NCBI RefSeq assembly: GCF_014197205.1
Contig: NZ_JACIFD010000004.1
Span: 62,001-126,000 of the forward strand
From: Canibacter oris
Lineage (GTDB): Bacteria; Actinomycetota; Actinomycetes; Actinomycetales; Microbacteriaceae
Length of the DNA: 64,000 bases
Direction: 5' to 3'
Position numbers and translations under genes: made by a program. Shown here in pieces: positions 26,619 to 34,891 of this stretch (its first letter is position 1; the number at the start of each line of letters is the position of its first letter). The notes beneath the pieces are model-generated. The model made no database searches. It was not told where the DNA came from and saw nothing but the letters and a program-made list of their open reading frames with translations.

Positions 26619-28793
26619 CTATTGGTGTTTAGCCCTGCGTTGTAATAACACAGTGGCAGCACCAGCTAGCAGCAGCACAAAAATACCGCTGAGTAGCAGA
26701 TGGTCTCTGCCTAACCCGCCTGTGTGCGGGATACTTGGAACGTCTGAATATTCGTTAACAAAACTGTTCGCGCCGGTGAAGCTCGACTGCAACGTGTTCT
26801 GGTTGATAGTGAACTGTCGTGTCGCAAGGTGCGCATCTGGAAGTTTATAACCAGGTGATGCTTGCGTCTGAGACAGAGTGTAATCTCCCCATTCCAAATT
26901 TGGAATACTAAATTTTCCGGCCGCAGGGTCGGTGTCATAACCGGTGCACTCATTAGCGGCTGCTGCTACACAATCGGTGATTGTGAGCGGACCGTCAGTC
27001 AAATTGTGCTGTTGGTATATGCCCCCGGAGGTGCCAGAGAGCTGCCAGGTGCTGCCTTCTAGAAGAGGACCTTCATGGGTTAGCGCGGTGTTGTGGAACT
27101 CTAGGTTGCCGAGTTTTTGCTGTAAATAGAACGGTACCGTGTGCGTTTCGCCAGGATTTACCTTTATCTTAAAGTAGGTCTTTCGGGTGCCTTGCGTGTT
27201 AATTGTGACTTTTGAAACGTTTGCGGTGTCTGTTGTCTGCAGGCCTGCTGGAACATATCCCTCTGGAGTTGAGGCAAGCTCTAGATAGTAAATACCTGGT
27301 TTGTGCTCATAAAAATGAAAAACACCTTGAGAAAGTTCGACGCCATGAAAAGGCTTAGAAAGGTCCACTGTGCCCGGTGTTTTACCTTCGGGGTAAAGCA
27401 CCCAGTTTTGCTGCCCGGTTGTGGGCTGTTGCTGCTGAATTACTTCGGCAGTAAGGTTTGCAGCATACCCGCCATTAAATGAATCAACCGAGACAAAACC
27501 AAAATTTGGAATCACATTGGCTTCGCAAATAGTCTGCTGAGCAGTGCTTGGCATAGTGACAGACCAGAAATGTGTTGCAGAGTCAGTTCGGTGGGCGGGG
27601 ACATCAACTCTTTCCCCCGTTGATGAAGTGTAATAGCAATTAATTTCGGTTTTGTAGTCCCTAGAATACGATGCTCGAGGGCGAGTGCTGATTTTAATGG
27701 TGCCAGTGGCGTTGGGGGAAGTGGTAACCGGTGCGGAGGTTACACTAAAAGTCGGATCCGCTCCCTGTATATTGGTTCGGGCAGAAGTGCTGCCATTGGT
27801 GATGCGAGGGCTGTCTTGCTGCCAGCTCATCACAAACTGGTGGTCAGTATCGGGGAATCTGCCGCCAGACATCTTAAGCTGGATGTTGCTAATGCACGGC
27901 GTATTGGAGTCCTGTGGTTTTCCGTAGTAGTGGTAAGAACTATATACTCCGGGTGAAGGTGTAGGGAATGCTAGCCCTCTATTGACAGCTGCTACGGGGG
28001 TGCCATCGAAGTTTTTACTCCATTGAACTCCTGGAATTTGTGGCGGGTTTTGCCAGACGGCATTATTGGGGCCACACGGGTCGGAAATTGTCAGTTGGGG
28101 CGGATCAATGATTTGGGGTTTTTTTACAAGTTTCCATTGGAACTTAAAGGTGTGCTGCCGTGAATCTACTAAGAGATCCTCGTATTGATCAATAGTAGTT
28201 TCATCATAAAAAAGATTCGGATATTTGCCATCATTCGAATATGTTCCAGTTTCCCAAGTGTAGCCGTGAGGCGCCGTCGAAGTGCGGGGTCTAAATTCGC
28301 AAACAAAGCCCTCGGGCTGCCATCCAACATATTCGTTTATTTTTGAATATGTGGTTTGTCCAGCTGAATAATTAAATATCGTGGAGTTTGAGAAATAAAT
28401 GCCGGGATAGTTTGAGCAAGTCAGATAGCCATCAATTTTAATCGGCGCATTGATAGGAGGGCCACCAGGCTCGATAGTGAGGTCGTGGCTGACGTGGAAA
28501 AAATGTAAATCACCATAAGCCGTGGGAAGTGGTGTGATTCCCGGGAGCTTAAACTCGCGTGTAGTCTGCTCGATTATTTTAGTTTTGGCTTGCTCGATTA
28601 TTTTAGTTTTGGCTTGCTCGATTATTTTAGTTTTGGCTTGCTCGGCTACTTTAGTTGCGGCTTGCACCGCTGGGGTAGTTGTAGCTTGCACCGCTGGGTG
28701 AGTCGTTGCTGTCGTTGCAGCTGGGAAAAAATTTAAACCTAGCAGAGTGATGCTCAGCGCAGAAAATATTTTGCGCATGCTCAAAGTTTTCAT
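26619..28793 (-). CDS. Pilus tip / minor pilin-like wall-anchored protein
   Basis: 724 residues. A signal peptide (IFSALSITLLGLNFFPAATTA) is followed by six 8-residue repeats (three AKTKIIEQ, then decayed AATKVAEQ, ATTTPAVQ, ATTHPAVQ). A large, Cys-containing N-terminal region has no family I recognise and probably carries the adhesive function. Two CnaB-like domains follow, with YYLELASTPEGY and YTLSQTQASPGY in the E-box position. The C-terminal sorting signal is IPHTGG, then a TM (LLLSGIFVLLLAGAATVLL) and RRAKHQ. It is the first gene of the pilus unit, and the start lacks a clear Shine-Dalgarno; MRKIF at 28778 is an alternative. Confidence 0.85.
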   Translation of the reverse strand: MKTLSMRKIFSALSITLLGLNFFPAATTATTHPAVQATTTPAVQAATKVAEQAKTKIIEQAKTKIIEQAKTKIIEQTTREFKLPGITPLPTAYGDLHFFHVSHDLTIEPGGPPINAPIKIDGYLTCSNYPGIYFSNSTIFNYSAGQTTYSKINEYVGWQPEGFVCEFRPRTSTAPHGYTWETGTYSNDGKYPNLFYDETTIDQYEDLLVDSRQHTFKFQWKLVKKPQIIDPPQLTISDPCGPNNAVWQNPPQIPGVQWSKNFDGTPVAAVNRGLAFPTPSPGVYSSYHYYGKPQDSNTPCISNIQLKMSGGRFPDTDHQFVMSWQQDSPRITNGSTSARTNIQGADPTFSVTSAPVTTSPNATGTIKISTRPRASYSRDYKTEINCYYTSSTGERVDVPAHRTDSATHFWSVTMPSTAQQTICEANVIPNFGFVSVDSFNGGYAANLTAEVIQQQQPTTGQQNWVLYPEGKTPGTVDLSKPFHGVELSQGVFHFYEHKPGIYYLELASTPEGYVPAGLQTTDTANVSKVTINTQGTRKTYFKIKVNPGETHTVPFYLQQKLGNLEFHNTALTHEGPLLEGSTWQLSGTSGGIYQQHNLTDGPLTITDCVAAAANECTGYDTDPAAGKFSIPNLEWGDYTLSQTQASPGYKLPDAHLATRQFTINQNTLQSSFTGANSFVNEYSDVPSIPHTGGLGRDHLLLSGIFVLLLAGAATVLLQRRAKHQ
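28567..28710 (-). repeat. Six-unit 24-bp tandem repeat within the tip-protein gene
   Basis: Units begin at 28567, 28591, 28615, 28639, 28663 and 28687. The first three (in plus coordinates) are identical and the last three have diverged. They encode the 8-residue units near the N-terminus of the tip protein. Because the unit is a multiple of three, copy-number change keeps the frame and would only lengthen or shorten the segment. Confidence 0.95.
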
Positions 28794-28965
28794 GTGAGGG
28801 AGATAACGTTTGTGAAAATTAGGTTATTTGACTTTGAGTAGTCTACCTAACTATTGATAAAACCTGCAAGTTAGCTGGTTTTCAACTGTGATTGTGGTGG
28901 ATGTGTCAATCAAAATTGATTTCAAAGTCTTACTCTGAAATTTTTGAAGTGTGTGAAAATTAAGC

Positions 28966-30228
28966 ATGAGTATTTCCCGCAGTGATCAGGCGCGCACCCA
29001 TGTAGTACAACATGCAAGCTCGCTTGATCGCCTAATCTTAGAGCACGCGGCGCCGTTTTTAGGGTTTGAAAATCGCAACTCTAATGTATTACATGGAGAG
29101 CAACCTGCCACATTTTCGCAGCTACCGTCGGCTGAGCAGCCTGCGGATGATGTGCTGGTGTTGGAGGATGAGAACCTCACGCTAACCTTTGCGTGTTTGG
29201 CAGCACTCTTAGAGAGCGAGGCGCAAAATAACATTGCAGCAGCGCGCGTTTTTGTGCGGTTAAGGTCATATCGAAAAGCAAAGCAATTAACAGCATTGTT
29301 GCAGCAGCATGGCTCCGATATGAGAGAGCGGGTCTTTATCTCTGGCCTTGATCAGAACGATAACATCGACCCTGAAACACTAGACTTGCAAGAGTTTTTA
29401 GCGAAGCATCAATACCGGGGCGGTATTGCCCTTGGCAAACTGCCAAAGTCTCGTGCAGCGCTCACAACCTGGGCCAAAGCTTTTGCTCGACAAGCTGACG
29501 TTAACACCACCGGCACAATTATTTTGGGCGGCGTGGTTAAGCACATGACTCGAAGTTTTAACGACACTCTCGGGGAATTTTTCCACACTGTTAGAGGAAC
29601 GCGCGGGCGGGGCAAGCACCGCTGCTTAATTGCGTCGCAAGTGAAAAACTCTGGCTTAGTAGCAAAAAACGCGGCCGTGCAGCCAAACACAGCGAAATTG
29701 TACAGTTATGGAGGCGTTTTTTCCGGAGATAAACCTGATCGCGGTGGGGAGTTTTTAGCGCAGCATGCAGTGCGGCAGCTCGCAACGATGCCGGAGGGTT
29801 TGCGGATTCTTGATTTAGGATGCGGTAACGGGTCGGTAACTCGCCACATCCTAAACAGTGCCGAAGCAGGGAAAATTGCTGAGGTGCATGCTACTGATAT
29901 TGACGCGGATGCGGTGCTCAGCGCTACCGTGAACCTAGCTCATGACGTTCGTGCCACTGTCAGCTGGGATGACGCGGGAGCGCGGATCCGCCCCGGCACA
30001 ATCGATATGGTGCTTCTCAATCCTCCATTTCACGAGGGCACAAAAATTGATATGACGCTGGTGCGGCCGCTGCTTGACGCTGCGCACCGCATAATGCGGC
30101 CTGGGGGGATGCTGCTGCTCGTGCACAATTCTCATGCGAGATACCGTGACGCCGTAGAAAAACGCTTCAAAAACGTGACACAGGTAGGGCGCGATGCGGT
30201 TTTTACTGTGCTGCGGGCGCAACTGTAA
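28966..30228 (+). CDS. RsmC/RlmG-type rRNA (guanine-N2) methyltransferase
   Basis: A class I SAM-dependent methyltransferase of 420 residues. The N-terminal half is a degenerate duplicate domain, as in RsmC/RlmG. The C-terminal domain has the SAM-binding ILDLGCGNGSVTRH near residue 280 and the catalytic NPPFHEGTKID near residue 347; NPPF is the base-flipping motif of guanine-N2 and related amino-methyltransferases. SYGGVFSGDKPDRGGEFLAQH precedes the catalytic domain, as in RlmG. Which rRNA position is modified (16S G1207 or 23S G1835 in E. coli terms) cannot be decided. It is divergent from the pilus unit. Confidence 0.86.
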   Translation: MSISRSDQARTHVVQHASSLDRLILEHAAPFLGFENRNSNVLHGEQPATFSQLPSAEQPADDVLVLEDENLTLTFACLAALLESEAQNNIAAARVFVRLRSYRKAKQLTALLQQHGSDMRERVFISGLDQNDNIDPETLDLQEFLAKHQYRGGIALGKLPKSRAALTTWAKAFARQADVNTTGTIILGGVVKHMTRSFNDTLGEFFHTVRGTRGRGKHRCLIASQVKNSGLVAKNAAVQPNTAKLYSYGGVFSGDKPDRGGEFLAQHAVRQLATMPEGLRILDLGCGNGSVTRHILNSAEAGKIAEVHATDIDADAVLSATVNLAHDVRATVSWDDAGARIRPGTIDMVLLNPPFHEGTKIDMTLVRPLLDAAHRIMRPGGMLLLVHNSHARYRDAVEKRFKNVTQVGRDAVFTVLRAQL

Positions 30229-30281
30229 CCAGGAGTTAAGCATCCGGGGGTGCGCAGCAGTTAGCGTGCTTAAATGTTTAT

Positions 30282-30707
30282 ATGACTGCTATTCATCACC
30301 TTGAACTTTGGACCACCAACTTGGAGGCTGCAAAGCCCAGCTTTAACTGGTTGCTGCAGCAAATAGGTTGGGTCTTAGACGTTGAAAGCAGCTGGGAAGA
30401 CGGCTGTATCTGGAAAGCTGCTGACGGCAGCTATTTAGTGCTGGAGCAGTCTCCCGACGTGTCTGGTGCATATCGTCGCACCCGTGCCGGGCTGAACCAT
30501 CTCGCCCTCAATGTGTCGGGCGGGCTCGCAGCGTTGGACTTGCTGCGTGAAACTTGTAAGGAGCACGGGTGGGCGGAGCTGTTCGGCGAAAAATATCCGC
30601 ACGCTGGTGGTCTAAACCATTTCGCACTGTATCTTGAGAACGCGGAGGGATTCGAGTTTGAGCTGGTTGCCGAAGTTAAAACCGCAGAATCTGCGAACGA
30701 AAATTAA
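30282..30707 (+). CDS. VOC-family (glyoxalase/bleomycin-resistance fold) protein
   Basis: 141 residues forming one pair of beta-alpha-beta-beta-beta modules. The first begins HHLELWTTNLEAAKPSFNWLL and the second at LNHLALNVSGG. Candidate metal ligands are His in HHLEL, Glu in LVLEQSP, His in NHLAL and Glu in FEFELVAE. Members include glyoxalase I, dioxygenases and antibiotic-binding proteins, so no function is assigned. It sits 53 bases downstream of the methyltransferase and 51 bases upstream of an MFS gene, all on the plus strand. Confidence 0.82.
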   Translation: MTAIHHLELWTTNLEAAKPSFNWLLQQIGWVLDVESSWEDGCIWKAADGSYLVLEQSPDVSGAYRRTRAGLNHLALNVSGGLAALDLLRETCKEHGWAELFGEKYPHAGGLNHFALYLENAEGFEFELVAEVKTAESANEN

Positions 30708-30758
30708 GAAATGATTACGGAGCTGGTATTTTGCTAACTGATTTTTATAATCAAAATC

Positions 30759-32147
30759 ATGACAAGCAGAACTCAGCGACTTGAAGCGCTTCCAGTTACG
30801 AGCAAACATCGGAAACTGTTGTTCGGGGCTGGTATCGGCTGGGCTCTAGACGCCATGGACGTGGGCCTTATCTCTTTCGTGATGGCGGCACTATCCCTGC
30901 ACATGGGATTCGATAAAACCCAATTATCGTGGCTCGCCACCGCCGGTTTTATCGGCATGGCGCTCGGGGCTACCCTCGGCGGATTGCTCGCAGACCGTAT
31001 CGGACGCAAACAGGTATTCGCGCTTACCTTGCTGGTTTACGGCGTAGCTACCGGCGCGTCGGCTCTGGTAGCTGGCCTCGGACTGTTAATTCTGCTGCGT
31101 TTCATCGTGGGGCTCGGGCTAGGCGCAGAGTTGCCGGTAGCCTCCACCCTGATGGCTGAGTTCGCGCCGCGAGCAGTGCGCGGTCGCATGATCGTGCTGC
31201 TCGAAGCGTTCTGGGCGCTGGGGTGGATCCTCGCGGCCGTAATTGGCACCTTCGTGGTTGCTAACGGTGAAAACGGGTGGCGGTGGGGCCTAGCCCTCGG
31301 CATGGTTCCGGCAATCTACTCTTTGGTGATTCGCCGCAAGATGCCAGAATCAGTGGCGTTCTTGGAAACAAAGGGCCGGCACGAGGAAGCGGAACAAATA
31401 GTTGCCTCATTTGAGGCTGCTGCTGCTGAGAATGCGAAAAGTTCTCCGCAACAACCGGTTGTGCCGCTCGCCAAGAAGGCAGCGCGGGAAACAGTATGGT
31501 CGCGATCTGAGTCCGCGGATTCAGAAAACGCAGCAGCATCGGAGAACTTGCTGCTCGCCTCGGCCAGCTCCATCTGGAGCCAGGCATTGCGTCGCCGCAC
31601 TATTGCGCTGTGGATAATCTGGTTCTGTATTAACCTTAGCTACTACGGTGCCTTTATTTGGATTCCGACTCTTCTCGTGCAGAGCGGATTTGACCTTGTG
31701 AAGTCTTTCAGCTTCACCCTCATTATCACCCTGGCGCAGCTGCCGGGATATGCCACCGCAGCGTGGCTGATCGAAAAAATCGGGCGCCGCTGCACCCTCG
31801 CCCTGTTCCTGATTGGCAGCGCTATTGGCGCGGGCTGTTATGCGGCGGCAAACACTGAGATGTTGATTATTGCAGCCGGCTGTGTTCTCTCCTTCTTTAA
31901 CCTCGGAGCCTGGGGTGCACTCTACGCTATTGGGCCGGACCTGTATCCGACACAGCTGCGGGGCCGCGGTACGGGTGCAGCAGCGGGCTTTGGTCGCGTT
32001 GCCTCGATTCTGGCGCCACTGCTGGTGCCGGTGGTGTTGCAGATTGGTGGTATCGCGGGGTTGTTCGTGCTTTTCGCGGCAGCTTTCATACTCGCAGCGG
32101 TTGCCGCGTGGGTCCTGCCTGAGCAGCGTGGGGTGCGTTTGAGCTAG
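30759..32147 (+). CDS. MFS transporter (sugar-porter/AAHS-like)
   Basis: 462 residues, 12 TM segments. The N-terminal half shows ALDAMDVGLISFVMAAL in TM1 and the MFS loop signature GGLLADRIGRKQ between TM2 and TM3, then RFIVGLGLGAELPVASTLMAEF. The long hydrophilic central loop (about 60 residues, rich in Ala, Ser and Glu) separates the two halves. The second half has the repeat AAWLIEKIGRRCT and ends near GVRLS. Similar proteins transport aromatic acids, niacin or sugars; the substrate is unknown here. Confidence 0.88.
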   Translation: MTSRTQRLEALPVTSKHRKLLFGAGIGWALDAMDVGLISFVMAALSLHMGFDKTQLSWLATAGFIGMALGATLGGLLADRIGRKQVFALTLLVYGVATGASALVAGLGLLILLRFIVGLGLGAELPVASTLMAEFAPRAVRGRMIVLLEAFWALGWILAAVIGTFVVANGENGWRWGLALGMVPAIYSLVIRRKMPESVAFLETKGRHEEAEQIVASFEAAAAENAKSSPQQPVVPLAKKAARETVWSRSESADSENAAASENLLLASASSIWSQALRRRTIALWIIWFCINLSYYGAFIWIPTLLVQSGFDLVKSFSFTLIITLAQLPGYATAAWLIEKIGRRCTLALFLIGSAIGAGCYAAANTEMLIIAAGCVLSFFNLGAWGALYAIGPDLYPTQLRGRGTGAAAGFGRVASILAPLLVPVVLQIGGIAGLFVLFAAAFILAAVAAWVLPEQRGVRLS

Positions 32148-32437
32148 TCGGCTCCGCAGCTGTAACCCCAGAATCGGTCGATTTGTTGTCACCGAGCGGT
32201 AAAGCATCCGTGGAGTGTGCGCGGGTGACATCGGTGTTGCATGGGGTTCACATGAGTGAGATTAGTTTAGACTGGGGAGGGACCGAAATGCGGGTTTCGC
32301 AGCCTCGCCACAGCAGAGTTAGTGAGGGAGACTGGGTGGCGCCGCGCATCAGGGCCGCTTACGTTTATATTTGATGGTGATATGTGGCAGTGATATCCGG
32401 TGGGATATCGGATGTGGCATCTGGCAGCGAGGAAAGC

Positions 32438-32971
32438 ATGGGCGTGTGGGCTTTTATTAGGCACGGTCAAACCGATTGGAATTTGCAGAACCGATTGCAG
32501 GGGCAGGTTGACATCCCGCTGAACACCACCGGGGTGCAGCAACTGCACGAGACTGCAGCTGGCCTGGTGGGGCAGCAGTGGCAGCGGGTGGTGAGCTCAC
32601 CGCTTAGCCGAGCTCGACACAGCGCAGAAATTATTGCCGCGAAACTGATGCTGCCGGAGCCTGACGTGGTGCCTGGGTTGCTGGAAAAAGACTACGGCGA
32701 AGCCGAGGGACGCAGCCTGGAAGGGCTAACACAGGCGGAAAAACTGCAGCTAATTGGCAACGTGGGTGAAGCAGACGCTGCGGTTGCGGCGCGTGGAATT
32801 GCGGCGCTGCAGGAGCTTTACCAGCAGCATGGCAAGGAAAATCTGCTGCTGGTAAGTCACGGCAGTTTTATCCGACTGACGTTAAATGCGTTGGCGGGGA
32901 TGCAGATTAAAAGAGTCGCAAACGGGGAAGTGGTGCGGTTTGATCCACACCTACTAAACGAATTGAGCTAA
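32438..32971 (+). CDS. Histidine phosphatase superfamily protein
   Basis: About 177 residues from the ATG at 32438, which has AGGAAAGC just before it; an upstream frame opens at 32384 but adds residues outside the family. The catalytic RHG motif is in WAFIRHGQTDWN (His near residue 8) and the second arm is LLVSHGSFIRL near residue 140. SSPLSRARHSAEII and EKDYGEAEGRSLEGL match phosphoglycerate-mutase-like phosphatases. Substrate is unknown. The 290 bases between this gene and the MFS gene contain no reading frame that I can support. Confidence 0.88.
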   Translation: MGVWAFIRHGQTDWNLQNRLQGQVDIPLNTTGVQQLHETAAGLVGQQWQRVVSSPLSRARHSAEIIAAKLMLPEPDVVPGLLEKDYGEAEGRSLEGLTQAEKLQLIGNVGEADAAVAARGIAALQELYQQHGKENLLLVSHGSFIRLTLNALAGMQIKRVANGEVVRFDPHLLNELS

Positions 32972-33083
32972 GCGCGGCAGCACGTCCGCAGAGTTTTCCA
33001 CAGATTTTATTTTGCGCCTGTAGCGGCTGCCGCCGCTTGATAGTTTGGAGCTAATTCTGAACTAGTCATAAGGAGGCAGGTAA

Positions 33084-33749
33084 ATGTCTGAGCAGCAAAC
33101 CCCGGAAGTAACTGCGAAGCAGGCAGCGGCTGCGGGGCAGACCGCGGCGCCTGCTGTGGGGCAGGCAGCCACTGCAGCGTCAGCAACGGCTACGGCGGCT
33201 ATGGCGGGGTCGCGTAAACACACGATACTCTGGCTGTTGGCGCTGGTTTTGGCGCTCGCGGTAGGGGTGGTGCTGGGCTTTAGTGTAAGCAGCATGCGGG
33301 CCGCTCCTAACGCGCAACAGCCGGGGTTGGTTGCCGCGGCACCAGGCGCTCCCGAGCAGCACGGCGGAGAGTCTACGTTGCAGCAACCAGACAACCACGA
33401 TAGTGCGAACGGCACGACTTCGGCCGCTGAAAACACTGCAGCCGAGCAGAGCGGGAATGAAACCACCGAGCAGAAAAACGCGAGGCTGAAAGCGAAACAG
33501 TATCTGGAATATCAGGCGTTTTCTTACCACGGGCTAATAGCCCAGTTAGAGTATGAGGGGTTCAGCACCGCAGACGCTATTTACGGTGTTGAGCTGCTCG
33601 CGGTTGACTGGAAACAACAAGCCGCGAAGAAAGCCGCAGAGTATTTGGAGTTTCAAGCGTTTTCAAGGCAGGGATTGCTGGATCAGCTGCTCTACGAGAA
33701 ATTTACGCTCGAAGAAGCAGAATACGGTGTTAAGCAGAACGGCTACTAG
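33084..33749 (+). CDS. Membrane-anchored protein with two Ltp-type (PF07553) repeats
   Basis: 221 residues. A Gln/Ala/Thr-rich cytoplasmic N-terminus is followed by one TM (HTILWLLALVLALAVGVVLGF, about residues 46-66). A hydrophilic linker (residues 67-145) and two 40-residue repeats follow: AKQYLEYQAFSYHGLIAQL..GF and AAEYLEFQAFSRQGLLDQL..KF, each ending in an A-I/E-YGV segment. These match the host cell surface-exposed lipoprotein/Ltp repeat, known from the superinfection-exclusion protein of a streptococcal phage and common in actinobacterial genomes. Here there is no lipobox Cys; the TM is the anchor. A strong AAGGAGG lies 8 bases before the ATG. Confidence 0.82.
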   Translation: MSEQQTPEVTAKQAAAAGQTAAPAVGQAATAASATATAAMAGSRKHTILWLLALVLALAVGVVLGFSVSSMRAAPNAQQPGLVAAAPGAPEQHGGESTLQQPDNHDSANGTTSAAENTAAEQSGNETTEQKNARLKAKQYLEYQAFSYHGLIAQLEYEGFSTADAIYGVELLAVDWKQQAAKKAAEYLEFQAFSRQGLLDQLLYEKFTLEEAEYGVKQNGY

Positions 33750-33765
33750 CCTGTATAGTGGTGTC

Positions 33766-33981
33766 ATGTTTAAGCGAGTAGTAGCTAGTATCACTGGGGT
33801 ACTGTTGATTGCGCTGTTTTTCTCCTGGGTCTTTTTGAAAGGAAAGGACGCCGTGCGTGCGCAGGTTGAAGCGCAGCCTGTGCTCGGCTCGGCGGGCCAT
33901 GTTCTAGCGTGGGGAGCGCTGCTGGGTGGAACCTGGCTTTTGGCACAGGTTTTCACAAGCCTGAAAAATCGTTCTGAGTAA
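33766..33981 (+). CDS. Small membrane protein, two TM segments
   Basis: 71 residues starting at the ATG at 33766, 16 bases after the Ltp-like gene. TM1 is VVASITGVLLIALFFSWVFL and TM2 is VLAWGALLGGTWLLAQVF; a short basic tail ends KNRSE. I do not recognise the family. A longer frame starting at 33553 lies mostly inside the preceding gene and is not used. It is likely co-transcribed with the Ltp-like gene. Confidence 0.65.
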   Translation: MFKRVVASITGVLLIALFFSWVFLKGKDAVRAQVEAQPVLGSAGHVLAWGALLGGTWLLAQVFTSLKNRSE

Positions 33982-34010
33982 AAAGCTGGCGCTCACGGGT
34001 CACGGTGATA

Positions 34011-34790
34011 TTAACCAAAGCGACCTGAGACGTAATCTTCTGTTGCCTGCACCGCAGGAGTTGAGAATATTTTGTGGGTGTCATCGTACTCGATGAGCCT
34101 GCCAGGCTGCCCGGTGCCGGCGATGTTAAAGAACGCGGTTTTATCGCTGACACGTGACGCTTGTTGCATATTATGAGTTACGATTACGATGGTGTAAGTC
34201 TGCTTCAGTTCCTCTATCAGATCCTCAATCGCGAGAGTCGAGATTGGGTCTAGCGCGGAGCACGGCTCATCCATCAGCAGCACCTCGGGAGCCACTGCGA
34301 TAGCACGCGCGATGCACAGGCGCTGCTGCTGCCCGCCAGAGAGCCCCGATCCGGGTTTGTCGAGGCGATCTTTCACTTCGTTCCAGAGATTTGCGCCGCG
34401 TAGGCTCTGCTCTACCAGATCTTCAGCGTCACTCTTTGAGATTTTGCGGTTGTTCAGCAGTACCCCTGCCAGCACATTCTGTTTGATCGACATCGTTGGG
34501 AACGGATTGGGTCGCTGAAACACCATACCAACCTGCCGCCGCACCAGCACTGGATCAGCGTTCGCACTGTAGAGATCCTCGCCGTCAAGCAGCACTTCGC
34601 CCTCGACCCGTGCCTCCGGAATCACCTCGTGCATGCGGTTCAGGGTGCGCAAGAAGGTTGACTTGCCGCAGCCTGACGGGCCGATGAAAGCCGTAACGCT
34701 GCGTGGTTGAATATCCATAGTTACATCGGCAACCGCTAAAAATTTCCCGTAGTAGACATTGAGGTCTTGCACTTCAATCCGTTTAGACAT
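34011..34790 (-). CDS. pstB: Phosphate ABC transporter ATP-binding protein PstB
   Basis: ATPase of the high-affinity phosphate transporter. 259 residues with Walker [10 protein letters not shown], the PstB-typical [13 protein letters not shown], signature LSGGQQQRL and Walker B VLLMDEP. C-terminal [18 protein letters not shown] is diagnostic for PstB. It ends the unit pstS-pstC-pstA-pstB and is separated from pstA by 101 bases, in which no gene was seen. Confidence 0.97.
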   Translation of the reverse strand: MSKRIEVQDLNVYYGKFLAVADVTMDIQPRSVTAFIGPSGCGKSTFLRTLNRMHEVIPEARVEGEVLLDGEDLYSANADPVLVRRQVGMVFQRPNPFPTMSIKQNVLAGVLLNNRKISKSDAEDLVEQSLRGANLWNEVKDRLDKPGSGLSGGQQQRLCIARAIAVAPEVLLMDEPCSALDPISTLAIEDLIEELKQTYTIVIVTHNMQQASRVSDKTAFFNIAGTGQPGRLIEYDDTHKIFSTPAVQATEDYVSGRFG

Positions 34791-34891
34791 TGTATTCTCC
34801 GTTTTGCTTAAATCTTGTGAGGTGGATCCTGCCGTCGAGCTATGCCCGGGCTAATCTCAGGGGTGTGCAGGAGCTGCGACGCCGCATGGCG

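Noticed and set aside
28567-28710. CRISPR-like array
   Set aside because: The 24-bp units are directly adjacent with no spacers and translate into an in-frame protein repeat. The same applies to the 20-bp repeats at 41044.
33553-33765. The longer start of the small membrane protein
   Set aside because: This portion lies within the Ltp-like gene in another frame; a sensible ATG at 33766 gives a clean two-TM protein.
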